Shown here piece after piece: positions 1-9,407 of a DNA stretch of 64,000 nucleotides. Made by a program: the position numbers and the translations under genes. Below the pieces are notes generated by a model. It did no database searches. It was not told where the DNA came from and saw only the letters and a program-made list of their open reading frames with translations. Numbering within the stretch: the stretch's first letter is position 1; each line of letters starts with the position of its first letter. The stretch is from Eutreptiella sp. 'Long Island Sound 2002' (taxonomy: Eukaryota > Euglenozoa > Euglenophyceae > Eutreptiales > Eutreptiaceae): contig OZ038387.1 in assembly GCA_964036045.1 (NCBI GenBank), forward strand, positions 21,591,348-21,655,347. Reading direction: 5' to 3'.

Positions 1-110
1 AACCTAGTAAAAAAATTGTTTTAAAATTTTTTTTGAAAAAAGTTTTTTTACTGGGTAAAAAAAGCAAAAATTTTAAAAAAATTTAAAATTTTTTTTAACC
101 CCCCCCCCCC
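1..110. repeat. AT-rich inverted-repeat element, copy 1 (partial)
   Basis: The stretch opens with AACCTAGTAAAAAAA and returns as a TTTTTTTACTGGGT arm, followed by AAAAAAGCAAAAATTTT and a run of 14 C. The same order of motifs (CCTAGTAAAAA, T-run, TTTTTACTAG, AAAAAAGCAAAATTTTGAAAAAAATTTT) recurs at 2468-2545, so these are two copies of one element. It is probably cut by the window edge. No coding capacity is seen. Confidence 0.75.
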
Positions 111-126
111 CCGGCTGCCGTTTTAA

Positions 127-206
127 ACAAGGTAGTCAACACTTCGATGGTAGGTGGTACTTTTGTTTAAGGGCACAAGGCCCCCGAGTCGATTCTCGGC
201 CACTTG
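127..206 (+). pseudogene. tRNA-like relic (Leu-UAA-like), weak
   Basis: A D-arm-like CACT/GGTG stem around a GG-containing loop, a CTTTTG/CACAAG stem around the loop TTTAAGG, and a CCGAG/CTCGG stem around TCGATT follow one another in tRNA order. Spacing between the D and anticodon arms is too long and the T loop is one base short, so this is at best a decayed tRNA or tRNA-derived short repeat. Confidence 0.2.
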
Positions 207-322
207 TGTTAGTGGCGCCCCACCCAGGCCAAACCATCATGCACACCAATTAGTTGGCACTCAGCCAACATAACAAAATATAATTGGGGTTCGGCAGTAG
301 AAACAAAATTTGTGGGCACTAC

Positions 323-1558
323 TTACAAGTAGTTACCAAAGACACACTTGAAAATCAAGTCGGCCTTGGTATCTGCATGGCGCGGTTTGCCTCGCACTGT
401 GGGATGACTGGTGCACATCCCAAACAGTGCCGTTTTCAACTCCCCTTGCAGCTCGGTGCAAAATGCTTGGTCATTTCTTAGTCGACCATCGGCATTTTGG
501 GGATATTGAGGAGGCATTGCATACCACTTGCGACATATCCACACACCACGACGGGTGTTAGCAGCAGAAGCAGCAACAACAGTAGGCACACCAGGACGGG
601 TGTCAACAGCAGCAGCAACAACAACAGAAGCAACAGCAACAGCAGCAAGATTGGCCGTCCAGAATTGGCGCAACCCAACACAATTCTCCAATTGACACAA
701 GATCGACGCATGCAAGGCAAAATGAAGAACCTCACATTCGTGGCACGCCATGTGAGGTGTGCCATCACAAGAAAAGCATGTGTCAACGGGGTCCACAGAT
801 TTGGGTTGGGGGTACATCCAAGCCACCTCCCAATGTACCGCTGGGGTCCTTGGGGTGGAGGCCAACTTTGAACGATTGAAGTACAGAGTAGCCTCAGCCA
901 TTTCACGCAACAACCACAATCGATCTTGTGGCACTTGCAATGTGCCCTTGACAACGCGCCGAGACAAGGCACAATGCAACGTCAAGAGAGATGCAGGATG
1001 GCAACTGACACCATCAAGCTGCTGGATGAAGGTGGAATGCAGGGGTGCAATTGCAAATGCAAGGGCACCAAAAGCATCCAAAACCGTTGACCACCTCTTC
1101 TGCTGCTGTGGTTCAACGCCTTCTCGCTTGGCAGTCAAATCCACAACAGCCAACTCCTCTTGGTTTGCCCCAACAATGTGTGGCCGATCACACATTGGGT
1201 CAAACTTAAGGCAGAGGTATTCGCGAGTTGGGGCAATCAACAACAAGCGGAGCACCCAAAGCTGATTGCTCATATTATATACCTGCGCCACAATCAGGGG
1301 TGGGGCGACAGACATATCTATGGACGACGCTTGCAAAGTGCGCTCTGCCCAAGATTCAAGCAGCTGTTTGCGGCGTTGTGCACTGGCACATGAGACATTC
1401 CTCAAAGAGTCGCGGACAACCCACGCCACGCCCATTGTGTCCCAATCCGCACTGAGAGCGGTTTGGGCAGCCCACCAGCGATACACCACAATCTGAGCAC
1501 AATCTGTGACATAGCTCTCGGTGGTGAGGTACCTGAAATGGCGTGCCTCAAACTCAAA
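323..1558 (-). CDS. Hypothetical protein, 3' coding exon with CxxC..CxxC zinc motif
   Basis: An open frame of 411 codons runs from a probable splice acceptor (ACAACAG, exon base 1 at 1558) to a TAA at 323-325. Its first 23 codons lie upstream of the first GTG and have no ATG, so the exon is taken to begin at the acceptor in phase 0. Composition is that of an ordinary globular protein, rich in Trp, Leu and Ala. A CxxC-x7-CxxC cluster (CFSC..CHEC) at about residues 261-275 suggests a zinc ribbon or treble-clef finger. Next comes an Ala/Val-rich stretch encoded by CAG/CAA-type triplets. The acceptor lies 6 bp from satellite array A, so upstream exons, if any, are on the far side of the array. 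I do not recognise the family. Alternatives are a gene truncated by the array, or a decayed mobile-element ORF. Confidence 0.6.
   Translation of the reverse strand, partial: FEFEARHFRYLTTESYVTDCAQIVVYRWWAAQTALSADWDTMGVAWVVRDSLRNVSCASAQRRKQLLESWAERTLQASSIDMSVAPPLIVAQVYNMSNQLWVLRLLLIAPTREYLCLKFDPMCDRPHIVGANQEELAVVDLTAKREGVEPQQQKRWSTVLDAFGALAFAIAPLHSTFIQQLDGVSCHPASLLTLHCALSRRVVKGTLQVPQDRLWLLREMAEATLYFNRSKLASTPRTPAVHWEVAWMYPQPKSVDPVDTCFSCDGTPHMACHECEVLHFALHASILCQLENCVGLRQFWTANLAAVAVASVVVAAAVDTRPGVPTVVAASAANTRRGVWICRKWYAMPPQYPQNADGRLRNDQAFCTELQGELKTALFGMCTSHPTVRGKPRHADTKADLIFKCVFGNYL
548..652. repeat. Imperfect CAG/CAA trinucleotide tract
   Basis: A run of AGCAGCAG, CAACAA and GAAGCA triplets is split by two copies of an ACGGGTGT spacer. 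It is inside the minus-strand exon, where it reads as Ala/Val. In another minus frame it reads as polyleucine and on the plus strand as Ser/Asn, neither of which is likely to be translated. Confidence 0.7.
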
Positions 1559-1563
1559 CTGTT

Positions 1564-2389
1564 GTGGCTACATAACCCCTGCCGCCTGGGGGATCCCCAC
1601 CACTTCAGAGCGTGGGGCAGAATCAGAGGTGGCCCACAAGTGGGCAAGGTGGCTACATAACCCCTGCCGCCTGGGTGGTCCCCACCGCTTCAGAGCGGGG
1701 GGCAGAATCAAAGGTGGCCCACAAGTGGGCAAGGTGGCTACATAACCCCTGCCGCTTGGGGGGTCCCCACCACTTCAGAGCGGGGGGCAGAATCAAAGGT
1801 GGCCCACAAGTGGGCAAGGTGGCTACATAACCCCTGCCGCTTGGGGGGTCCCCACCGCTTCAGAGCGGGGGGCAGAATCAGAGGTGGCCCACAAGTGGGC
1901 AAGGTGGCTACATAACCCCTGCCGCCTGGGGGGTCCCGACCGCTTCAGAGCGGGGGGCAGAATCAGAGGTGGCCCACAAGTGGGCAAGGTGGCTACATAA
2001 CCCCTGCCGCCTGGGGGGTCCCCACCGCTTCAGAGCTTGGGGCAGAATCAGAGGTGGCCCACAAGTGGGCAAGGTGGCTACATAACCCCTGCCGCTTGGG
2101 GGGTCCCCACCGCTTCAGAGCGGGGGGCAGAATCAAAGGTGGCCCACAAGTGGGCAAGGTGGCTACATAACCCCTGCCGCTTGGGGGGTCCCCACCGCTT
2201 CAGAGCGGGGGGCAGAATCAGAGGTGGCCCACAAGTGGGCAAGGTGGCTACATAACCCCTGCCGCCTGGGGGATCCCCACCGCTTCAGAGCGTGGGGCAG
2301 AATCAGAGGTGGCCCACAAGTGGGCAAGGTGGCTACATAACCCCTGCCGCTTGGGGGGTCCCCACCGCTTCAGAGTGCGGGGCAGAATC
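1564..2389. repeat. 85-bp satellite, array A (about 9.7 units)
   Basis: Head-to-tail copies of a unit of about 85 bp that can be written from GGTGGCCCACAAGTGGGC through GGCTACATAACCCCTGCC, a GGGG(G/A)TCCCC core and CCGCTTCAGAGCGGGG to GGCAGAATCAGA. Copies differ by a few bases (GCTTGGGGGG or GCCTGGGGG, CAAAGG or CAGAGG). The left edge starts inside a unit directly beside the splice acceptor of the minus-strand exon. The right edge stops at GGCAGAATC, followed by AT-rich DNA. The period is 28 codons plus one base, so it cannot encode a regular protein repeat. Confidence 0.97.
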
Positions 2390-2398
2390 GGGCATTTG

Positions 2399-2545
2399 GT
2401 GAAACCTAGTATGCATGTAGCAAAACCTAGTAAAATGTAGCAAAAACTAGTAAAATGTAGTGAAACCTAGTAAAAAAATTTTTTTTTTAAATTTTTTTTT
2501 TTACTAGATAAAAAAAGCAAAATTTTGAAAAAAATTTTCTTACTA
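2399..2545. repeat. AT-rich inverted-repeat element, copy 2
   Basis: Three short tandem pieces (AAACCTAGTAAAATGTAGC-like) lead into CCTAGTAAAAAAATT..TTTTTTACTAG and AAAAAAGCAAAATTTTGAAAAAAATTTT. The second half matches the start of the window. Together the two copies bracket the exon at 323-1558 plus array A. Confidence 0.8.
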
Positions 2546-2599
2546 GGTCAATTTCGAAACCCTTTTGAGGGGGGAGAGGGGAGGGGGGGGGTTGCACAG

Positions 2600-2715
2600 G
2601 GGGACATAATCAGTATTGGCTGCCTAACCCCTGCCTTCTGGAGGGCCCACAAGTGGGCGGAAATGCTACGTCACCCCTGCATTCTCGATGATCCCCAACA
2701 AAGGGGACAAAATCA
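2600..2715. repeat. Diverged relative of the 85-bp unit
   Basis: GGGCCCACAAGTGGGCGG, GCTACGTCACCCCTGC, GATCCCCAACAAAGGGG and ACAAAATC occur in the same order as the parts of the satellite unit, but with many substitutions. The CCGCTTCAGAGCGG hairpin is replaced by CCCCAACAAAGGGG. Confidence 0.6.
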
Positions 2716-2792
2716 AAACACAAAAACAACAAAAAAAACAAAAACAAAAACTTTCCCATGATGTCTATGACTCAGCCTCAGGGTCAACAGAT

Positions 2793-2865
2793 TAGCCCCA
2801 GTGGGGTTTGAACCCATGACCTTCCGCTTGTAACGGCACTGCTTTACCCACTGGGGTAGGGTATG
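2793..2865 (-). pseudogene. tRNA-like relic (Val-UAC-like) or tRNA-derived SINE head
   Basis: Read on the minus strand, the stretch is 73 nt and fits the tRNA layout in order. It has an A-box-like TACCCCAGTGGG, an anticodon loop GTTACAA (anticodon UAC) and a B-box GGTTCAAACCC at the correct spacing. The acceptor, D and anticodon stems pair poorly, so it is unlikely to be functional. The ends form an alternative 10-bp stem (ACCCCAGTGGG with CCCACTGGGG). Confidence 0.35.
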
Positions 2866-3119
2866 AGCCACCTCTGTTTTGCCTGTGCACAGGGCTGGTA
2901 TTGATATTTGGTCCAATTTGGTGTTCATCCATTATTTGGTTCTCGTGAAAACCATGAGTATTTTGAGTATAGACACATTGGGTGAAAACCCATTTTTTCG
3001 CCCTCTACTAGTTCAAGCAAAATTCCCAACTGTGGATTGTGAGTCCCTAACCCCAACTCGAGGGGCCACGCAACAAAGCGTGGGAGTCAAAAAAAAAAAG
3101 GAAAGAAGGTGGGAGGCAA

Positions 3120-3475
3120 AATGGCATTCGCGGGGATCCCCAACAGAGGGGAGCAAAAGCAGAAGTGTTCCCCAACAAAGGGGAACAAAATCAGAAGTGG
3201 CTGCCTCACCCCTACCTTCTCGGGGGCCCAAAAGAGGGCGGAAGTGCTACGTCACCCCCGCGTTCTCGGGGTCCACTACAGAAGGGGAGGGAAACAAAAG
3301 TGGCCCGCGCCGGGCTCATGGAAAAAATCCCATAGTGGGGGTCCTTAACGGCGGTCCCTAACAAAAAAAAATTGGTCCTAAAGGACCACGCAGGGTGTCT
3401 CACCAGGCCAGTTGAAAAAAGCCCCTCAGAGCGGGGGACAAGATCAGAAGTGGCCAACAAGTGGCCCGAAAGATC
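3120..3475. repeat. Two or three diverged relatives of the 85-bp unit
   Basis: Pieces such as GATCCCCAACAGAGGGGAGC, CAACAAAGGGGAACAAAATC, GAAGTGCTACGTCACCCCCG and, at 3420-3465, CCCCTCAGAGCGGGGGACAA with AGAAGTGGCC repeat the unit order in worn form. They look like an older generation of the same satellite. The short open frames across them are not convincing genes. Confidence 0.55.
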
Positions 3476-3524
3476 TACAGCCTAGTCCTTTTGTTTTTGG
3501 CGGTTTTGAAACCGCCAACCGCCG

Positions 3525-3703
3525 GTTTTGAAACCTAGTAAGAAAAAAAAGATTTTTACTAGGTTTTGAAACCTAATAAAAAAAATGTTTTGTTTTACTA
3601 GGTTCCCGACACCTAGTAAAAAACTAGTGAACCTAGTAAACTGTTACCTAGTTAAAAAATTTTTTTTAAAAAACTTTTTTTTACTATGTTTAACTACAGA
3701 CCC
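3525..3703. repeat. AT-rich inverted-repeat element, copy 3, left border of array B
   Basis: Several CCTAGTAA and TTTTACTAGG arms alternate with A and T runs. The second half (from about 3584, through AACTAGTGAACCTAGTAAAC and CTGTTACC, to TAACTACAGACCC) recurs in the same orientation and order at about 21760-21911. The satellite begins directly after TAACTACAGACCC. Confidence 0.85.
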
Positions 3704-3714
3704 GGCAGAATCAG

Positions 3715-4603
3715 AGGTGGCCCACAAGTGGGCAAGGTGGCTACATAACCCCTGCCGCTTGGGGGGTCACCGCCGCTTCAAAGCGGGGGGCAGATTCAGA
3801 GGTGGCCCACAAGTGGGCAAGGTGGCTACATAACCCCTGCCGCCTGGGTGGTCCCCACCGCTTCAGAGCGGGGGCAGAATCAGAGGTGGCCCACAAGTGG
3901 GCAAGGTGGCTACATAACCCCTGCCGCCTGGGGGGTCCCCACCGCTTCAGAGCGGGAGGCAGAATCAGAGGTGGCCCACAAGTGGGCAAGGTGGCTACAT
4001 AACCCCTGCCGCTTGGGGGATCCCCACCGCTTCAGAGCGTGGGGCAAAATCAGAACCGCCCCACAAGTGGGCAAGGTGGCTACATAACCCCTGCCGCTTG
4101 GGGGATACCCACCGCTTTAGAGCGGGGGGCAAAATCAGAAATGGCCCACAAGTGGGCAAGGTGGCTACATAACCCCTGCCGCTTGGGGGGTCACCGCCGC
4201 TTCAAAGCGGGGGGCAGATTCAGAGGTGGCCCACAAGTGGGCAAGGTGGCTACATAACCCCTGCCGCCTGGGTGGTCCCCACCGCTTCAGAGCGGGGGGC
4301 AGAATCAGAGGTGGCCCACAAGTGGGCAAGGTGGCTACATAACCCCTGCCGCCTGGGGGGTCCCCACCGCTTCAGAGCGGGAGGCAGAATCAGAGGTGGC
4401 CCACAAGTGGGCAAGGTGGCTACATAACCCCTGCCGCTTGGGGGATCCCCACCGCTTCAGAGCGTGGGGCAAAATCAGAACCGCCCCACAAGTGGGCAAG
4501 GTGGCTACATAACCCCTGCCGCTTGGGGGATACCCACCGCTTTAGAGCGGGGGGCAAAATCAGAAATGGCCCACAAGTGGGCAAGGTGGCTACATAACCC
4601 CTG
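3715..4603. repeat. Tandem duplication of a 5-unit block in array B
   Basis: The order of variant units, including the rare GGGTCACCGCCGCTTCAAAGCG and GGATACCCACCGCTTTAGAG forms, is repeated with an offset of 424-425 bp. A single G indel near 3868 accounts for the one-base change in offset. Confidence 0.8.
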
Positions 4604-7600
4604 CCGCCTGGGGGGTCCCGACCGCTTCAGAGCGTGGGGCAGAATCAGAGGTGGCCCACAAGTGGGCAAGGTGGCTACATAACCCCTGCGGCTTGGGGGG
4701 TCCCCACCGCTTCAGGGCGGGGGGCAGAATCAGAGGTGGCCCACAAGTGGGCAAGGTGGCTACATAACCCCTACCGCCTAGGGGGTCCCCACCGCTTCAG
4801 AGCGGGAGGCAGAATGAGAGGTGGCCCACAAGTGGGCAAGGTGGCTACATAACCCCTGCCGCTTGGGGGATCCCCACCGCTTCAGAGCGGGGGGCAGAAT
4901 CAGAGGTGTCCCACAAGTGGGCAAGGTGGCTACATAACCCCTGCCGCCTGGGGGATCCCCACCGCTTCAGAGCGGGGGGCAGAATCAGAGGTGGCCCACA
5001 AGTGGGCAAGGTGGCTACATAACCCCTGCCGCCTGGGGGATCCCCACCGCTTCAGAGCGGGGGGCAGAATCAGAGGTGGCCCACAAGTGGGCAAGGTGGC
5101 TACATAACCATTGCCGCCTGGGGGATCCCCACCGCTTCAGAGCGGGGGGCAGAATCAAAGGTGGCCCACAAGTGGGCAAGGTGGCTACATAACCCCTGCC
5201 GCCTGGGGGGTCCCCACCGCTTCAGAGCGGGGGGCAGAATCAAAGGTGGCCCACAAGTGGGCAAGGTGGCTACATAACCCCTGCCGCCTGGGGGGTCCCC
5301 ACCGCTTCAGAGCGGGGGGCAGAATCAGAGGTGGCCCACAAGTGGGCAAGGTGGCTACATAACCCCTGCCGCTTGGGGGATCCCCACCGCTTCAGAGCGG
5401 GGGGCAGAATCAGAGGTGTCCCACAATTGGGCAAGGTGGCTACATAACCCCTGCCGCCTGGGGGATCCCCACCGCTTCAGAGCGGGGGGCAGAATCAGAG
5501 GTGGCCCACAAGTGGGCAAGGTGGCTACATAACCCCTGCCGCCTGGGGGATCCCCACCATTTCAGAGCGGGGGGCAGAATCAGAGGTGGCCCACAAGTGG
5601 GCAAGGTGGCTACATAACCCCTGCCGCCTGGGGGATCCCCAACGCTTCAGAGCGGGGGGCAGAATCAGAGGTGGCCCACAAGTGGGCAAGGTGGCTACAT
5701 AACCCCTGCCACCTCGGGGATTCCCACCACTTCAGAGCGTGGGGCAAAATCAGAGGTGGCCCACAAGTGGGCAAGGTGGCTACACAACCCCTGCCGCCTG
5801 GGGGATCCCCACCGCTTCAGAGCGGGGGGCAGAATCAGAGGTGGCCCACAAGTGGGCAAGGTGGCTACGTAACCCCTGCCGCCTAGGGGGTCCCGACCGC
5901 TTCAGAGCGTGGGGCACAATCAGAGGTGGCCCACAAGTGGGCAAGGTGGCTACATAACCCCTGCCGCCTAGGGGATCCCCACCGCTTCAGCGCTTGGGGC
6001 AAAATCAGAGGTGGCCCACAAGTGGGCAAGGTGGCTACATAACCCCTGCCGCTTGGGGGGTCCCCACCGCTTCAGAGCGGGGGGCAGATTCAGAGGTGGC
6101 CCACAAGTGGGCAAGGTGGCTACATAACCCCTGCCGCCTGGGGGGTCCCCACCCGCTTCAGAGCGGGGGGCAGAATCAGAGGTGTCCCACAAGTGGGCAA
6201 GGTGGCTACATAACCCCTGCCGCCTGGGGGATCCCCACCATTTCAGAGCGGGGGGCAGAATCAGAGGTGGCCCACAAGTGGGCAAGGTGGCTACATAACC
6301 ATTGCCGCCTGGGGGATCCCCAACGCTTCAGAGCGGGGGGCAGAATCAGAGGTGGCCCACAAGTGGGCAAGGTGGCTACATAACCCCTGCCACCTGGGGG
6401 ATTCCCACCACTTCAGAGCGTGGGGCAAAATCAGAGGTGGCCCACAAGTGGGCAAGGTGGCTACACAACCCCTGCCGCCTGCGGGATCCCCACCGCTCCA
6501 GAGCGGGGGGCAGAATCAGAGGTGGCCCGCAAGTGGGCAAGGTGGCTACGTAACCCCTGCCGCCTAGGGGGTCCCGACCGCTTCAGAGCGTGGGGCACAA
6601 TCAGAGGTGGCCCACAAGTGGGCAAGGTGGCTACATAACCCCTGCCGCCTAGGGGATCCCCACCACTTCAGCGCTTGGGGCAAAATCAGAGGTGGCCCAC
6701 AAGTGGGCAAGGTGGCTACATAACCCCATGCCGCTTGGGGGGTCCCCACCGCTTCAGAGCGGGGGGCAGATTCAGAGGTGGCCCACAAGTGGGCAAGGTG
6801 GCTACATAACCCCTGCCGCCTGGGGGATCCCCACCGCTTCAGAGCGGGGGGCAGAATCAGAGGTGTCCCACAAGTGGGCAAGGTGGCTACATAACCCCTG
6901 CCGCCTAGGGGATCCCCACCACTTCAGAGCGTGAGGCAAAATCAGAGGTGGCCCACAAGTGGGCAAGGTGGCTACGTAACCCCTGCCGCCTAGGGGGTCC
7001 CGACCGCTTCAGAGCGTGGGGCACAATCAGAGGTGTCCCACAAGTGGGCAAGGTGGCTACATAACCCCTGCCGCCTAGGGGATCCCCACCGCTTCAGCGC
7101 TTGGGGCAAAATCAGAGGTGGCCCACAAGTGGGCAAGGTGGCTACATAACCCCTGCCGCTTGGGGGGTCCCCATCGCTTCAGAGCGGGGGGCAGATTCAG
7201 AGGTGGCCCACAAGTGGGCAAGGTGGCTACATAACCCCTGCCGCCTGGGGGATCCCCACCGCTTCAGAGCGGGGGGCAGAATCAGAGGTGGCCCACAAGT
7301 GGGCAAGGTGGCTACATAACCCCTGCCGCCTAGGGGATCCCCACCACTTCAGAGCGTGGGGCAAAATCAGAGGTGGCCCACAAGTGGGCAAGGTGGCTAC
7401 ATAACCCCTGCCGCTTGGGGGGTCCCCACCGCTTCAGAGCGGGGGGCAGATTTCAGAGGTGGCCCACAAGTGGGCAAGGTGGCTACATAACCCTTGCCGC
7501 TTGGGGGATCCCCACCGCTTCAGAGCGGGGGGCAGAATCAGAGGTGTCCCACAAGTGGGCAAGGTGGCTACATAACCCCTGCCGCCTGGGGGATCCCCAC

Positions 7601-9407
7601 CGCTTCAGAGCGGGGGGCAGAATCAGAGGTGGCCCACAAGTGGGCAAGGTGGCTACATAACCCCTGCCGCCTGGGGGATCCCTACCATTTCAGGGCGGGG
7701 GGCAAAATCAGAGGTGGCCCACAAGTGGGCAAGGTGGCTACATAACCATTGCCGCCTGGGGGATCCCCAACGCTTCAGAGCGGGGGGCAGAATCAGAGGT
7801 GGCCCACAAGTGGGCAAGGTGGCTACATAACCCCTGCCACCTCGGGGATTCCCACCACTTCAGAGCGTGGGGCAAAATCAGAGGTGGCCCACAAGTGGGC
7901 AAGGTGGCTACACAACCCCTGCCGCCTGGGGGATCCCCACCGCTTCAGAGCGGGGGGCAGAATCAGAGGTGGCCCACAAGTGGGCAAGGTGGCTACGTAA
8001 CCCCTGCCGCCTAGGGGGTCCCGACCGCTTCAGAGCGGGGGGCAGAATCAGAGGTGGCCCACAAGTGGGCAAGGTGGCTACATAACCCCTGCCGCCTAGG
8101 GGATCCCCACCACTTCAGCGCTTGGGGCAAAATCAGAGGTGGCCCACAAGTGGGCAAGGTGGCTACATAACCATTGCCGCCTGGGGGATCCCCACCGCTT
8201 CAGAGCGGGGGGCAGATTCAGAGGTGGCCCACAAGTGGGCAAGGTGGCTACATAACCCCTGCCACCTCGGGGATTCCCACCACTTCAGAGCGTGGGGCAA
8301 AATCAGAGGTGGCCCACAAGTGGGCAAGGTGGCTACACAACCCCTGCCGCCTGGGGGATCCCCACCGCTTCAGAGCAGGGGGCAGAATCAGAGGTGGCCC
8401 ACAAGTGGGCAAGGTGGCTACGTAACCCCTGCCGCCTAGGGGGTCCCGACCGCTTCAGAGCGTGGGGCACAATCAGAGGTGGCCCACAAGTGGGCAAGGT
8501 GGCTACATAACCCCTGCCGCCTAGGGGATCCCCACCACTTCAGCGCTTGGGGCAAAATCAGAGGTGGCCCACAAGTGGGCAAGGTGGCTACATAACCCCT
8601 GCCGCTTGGGGGGTCCCCACCGCTTCAGAGCGGGGGGCAGATTCAGAGGTGGCCCACAAGTGGGCAAGGTGGCTACACAACCCCTGCCGCCTGGGGTGTC
8701 CCCACCGCTTTAGAGCGGGGGGCAGAATCAGAGGTGTCCCACAAGTGGGCAAGGTGGCTACATAACCCGTGCCGCTTGGGGGATCCCCACCATTTCAGAG
8801 CGGGGGGCAGAATCAGAGGTGGCCCACAAGTGGGCAAGGTGGCTACATAACCATTGCCGTCTGGGGGATCCCCAACGCTTCAGAGCGGGGGGCAGAATCA
8901 GAGGTGGCCCACAAGTGGGCAAGGTGGCTACATAACCCCTGCCACCTCGGGGATTCCCACCACTTCAGAGCGTGGGGCAAAATCAGAGGTGGCCCACAAG
9001 TGGGCAAGGTGGCTACACAACCCCTGCCGCCTGGGGGATCCCCACCGCTTCAGAGCGGGGGGCAGAATCAGAGGTGGCCCACAAGTGGGCAAGGTGGCTA
9101 CGTAACCCCTGCCGCCTAGGGGGTCCCGACCGCTTCAGAGCGTGGGGCACAATCAGAGGTGGCCCACAAGTGGGCAAGGTGGCTACATAACCCCTGCCGC
9201 CTAGGGGATCCCCACCACTTCAGCGCTTGGGGCAAAATCAGAGGTGGCCCACAAGTGGGCAAGGTGGCTACATAACCCCTGCCGCTTGGGGGGTCCCCAC
9301 CGCTTCAGAGCGGGGGGCAGATTCAGAGGTGGCCCACAAGTGGGCAAGGTGGCTACATAACCCCTGCCGCCTGGGGGGTCCCCACCACTTCAGAGCGTAG
9401 GGCAAAA

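Noticed and set aside
478-972. Minus-strand frame with long polyleucine runs
   Set aside because: It reads the CAG/CAA triplet tract in the wrong frame; the 411-codon frame covering the same DNA has much better composition.
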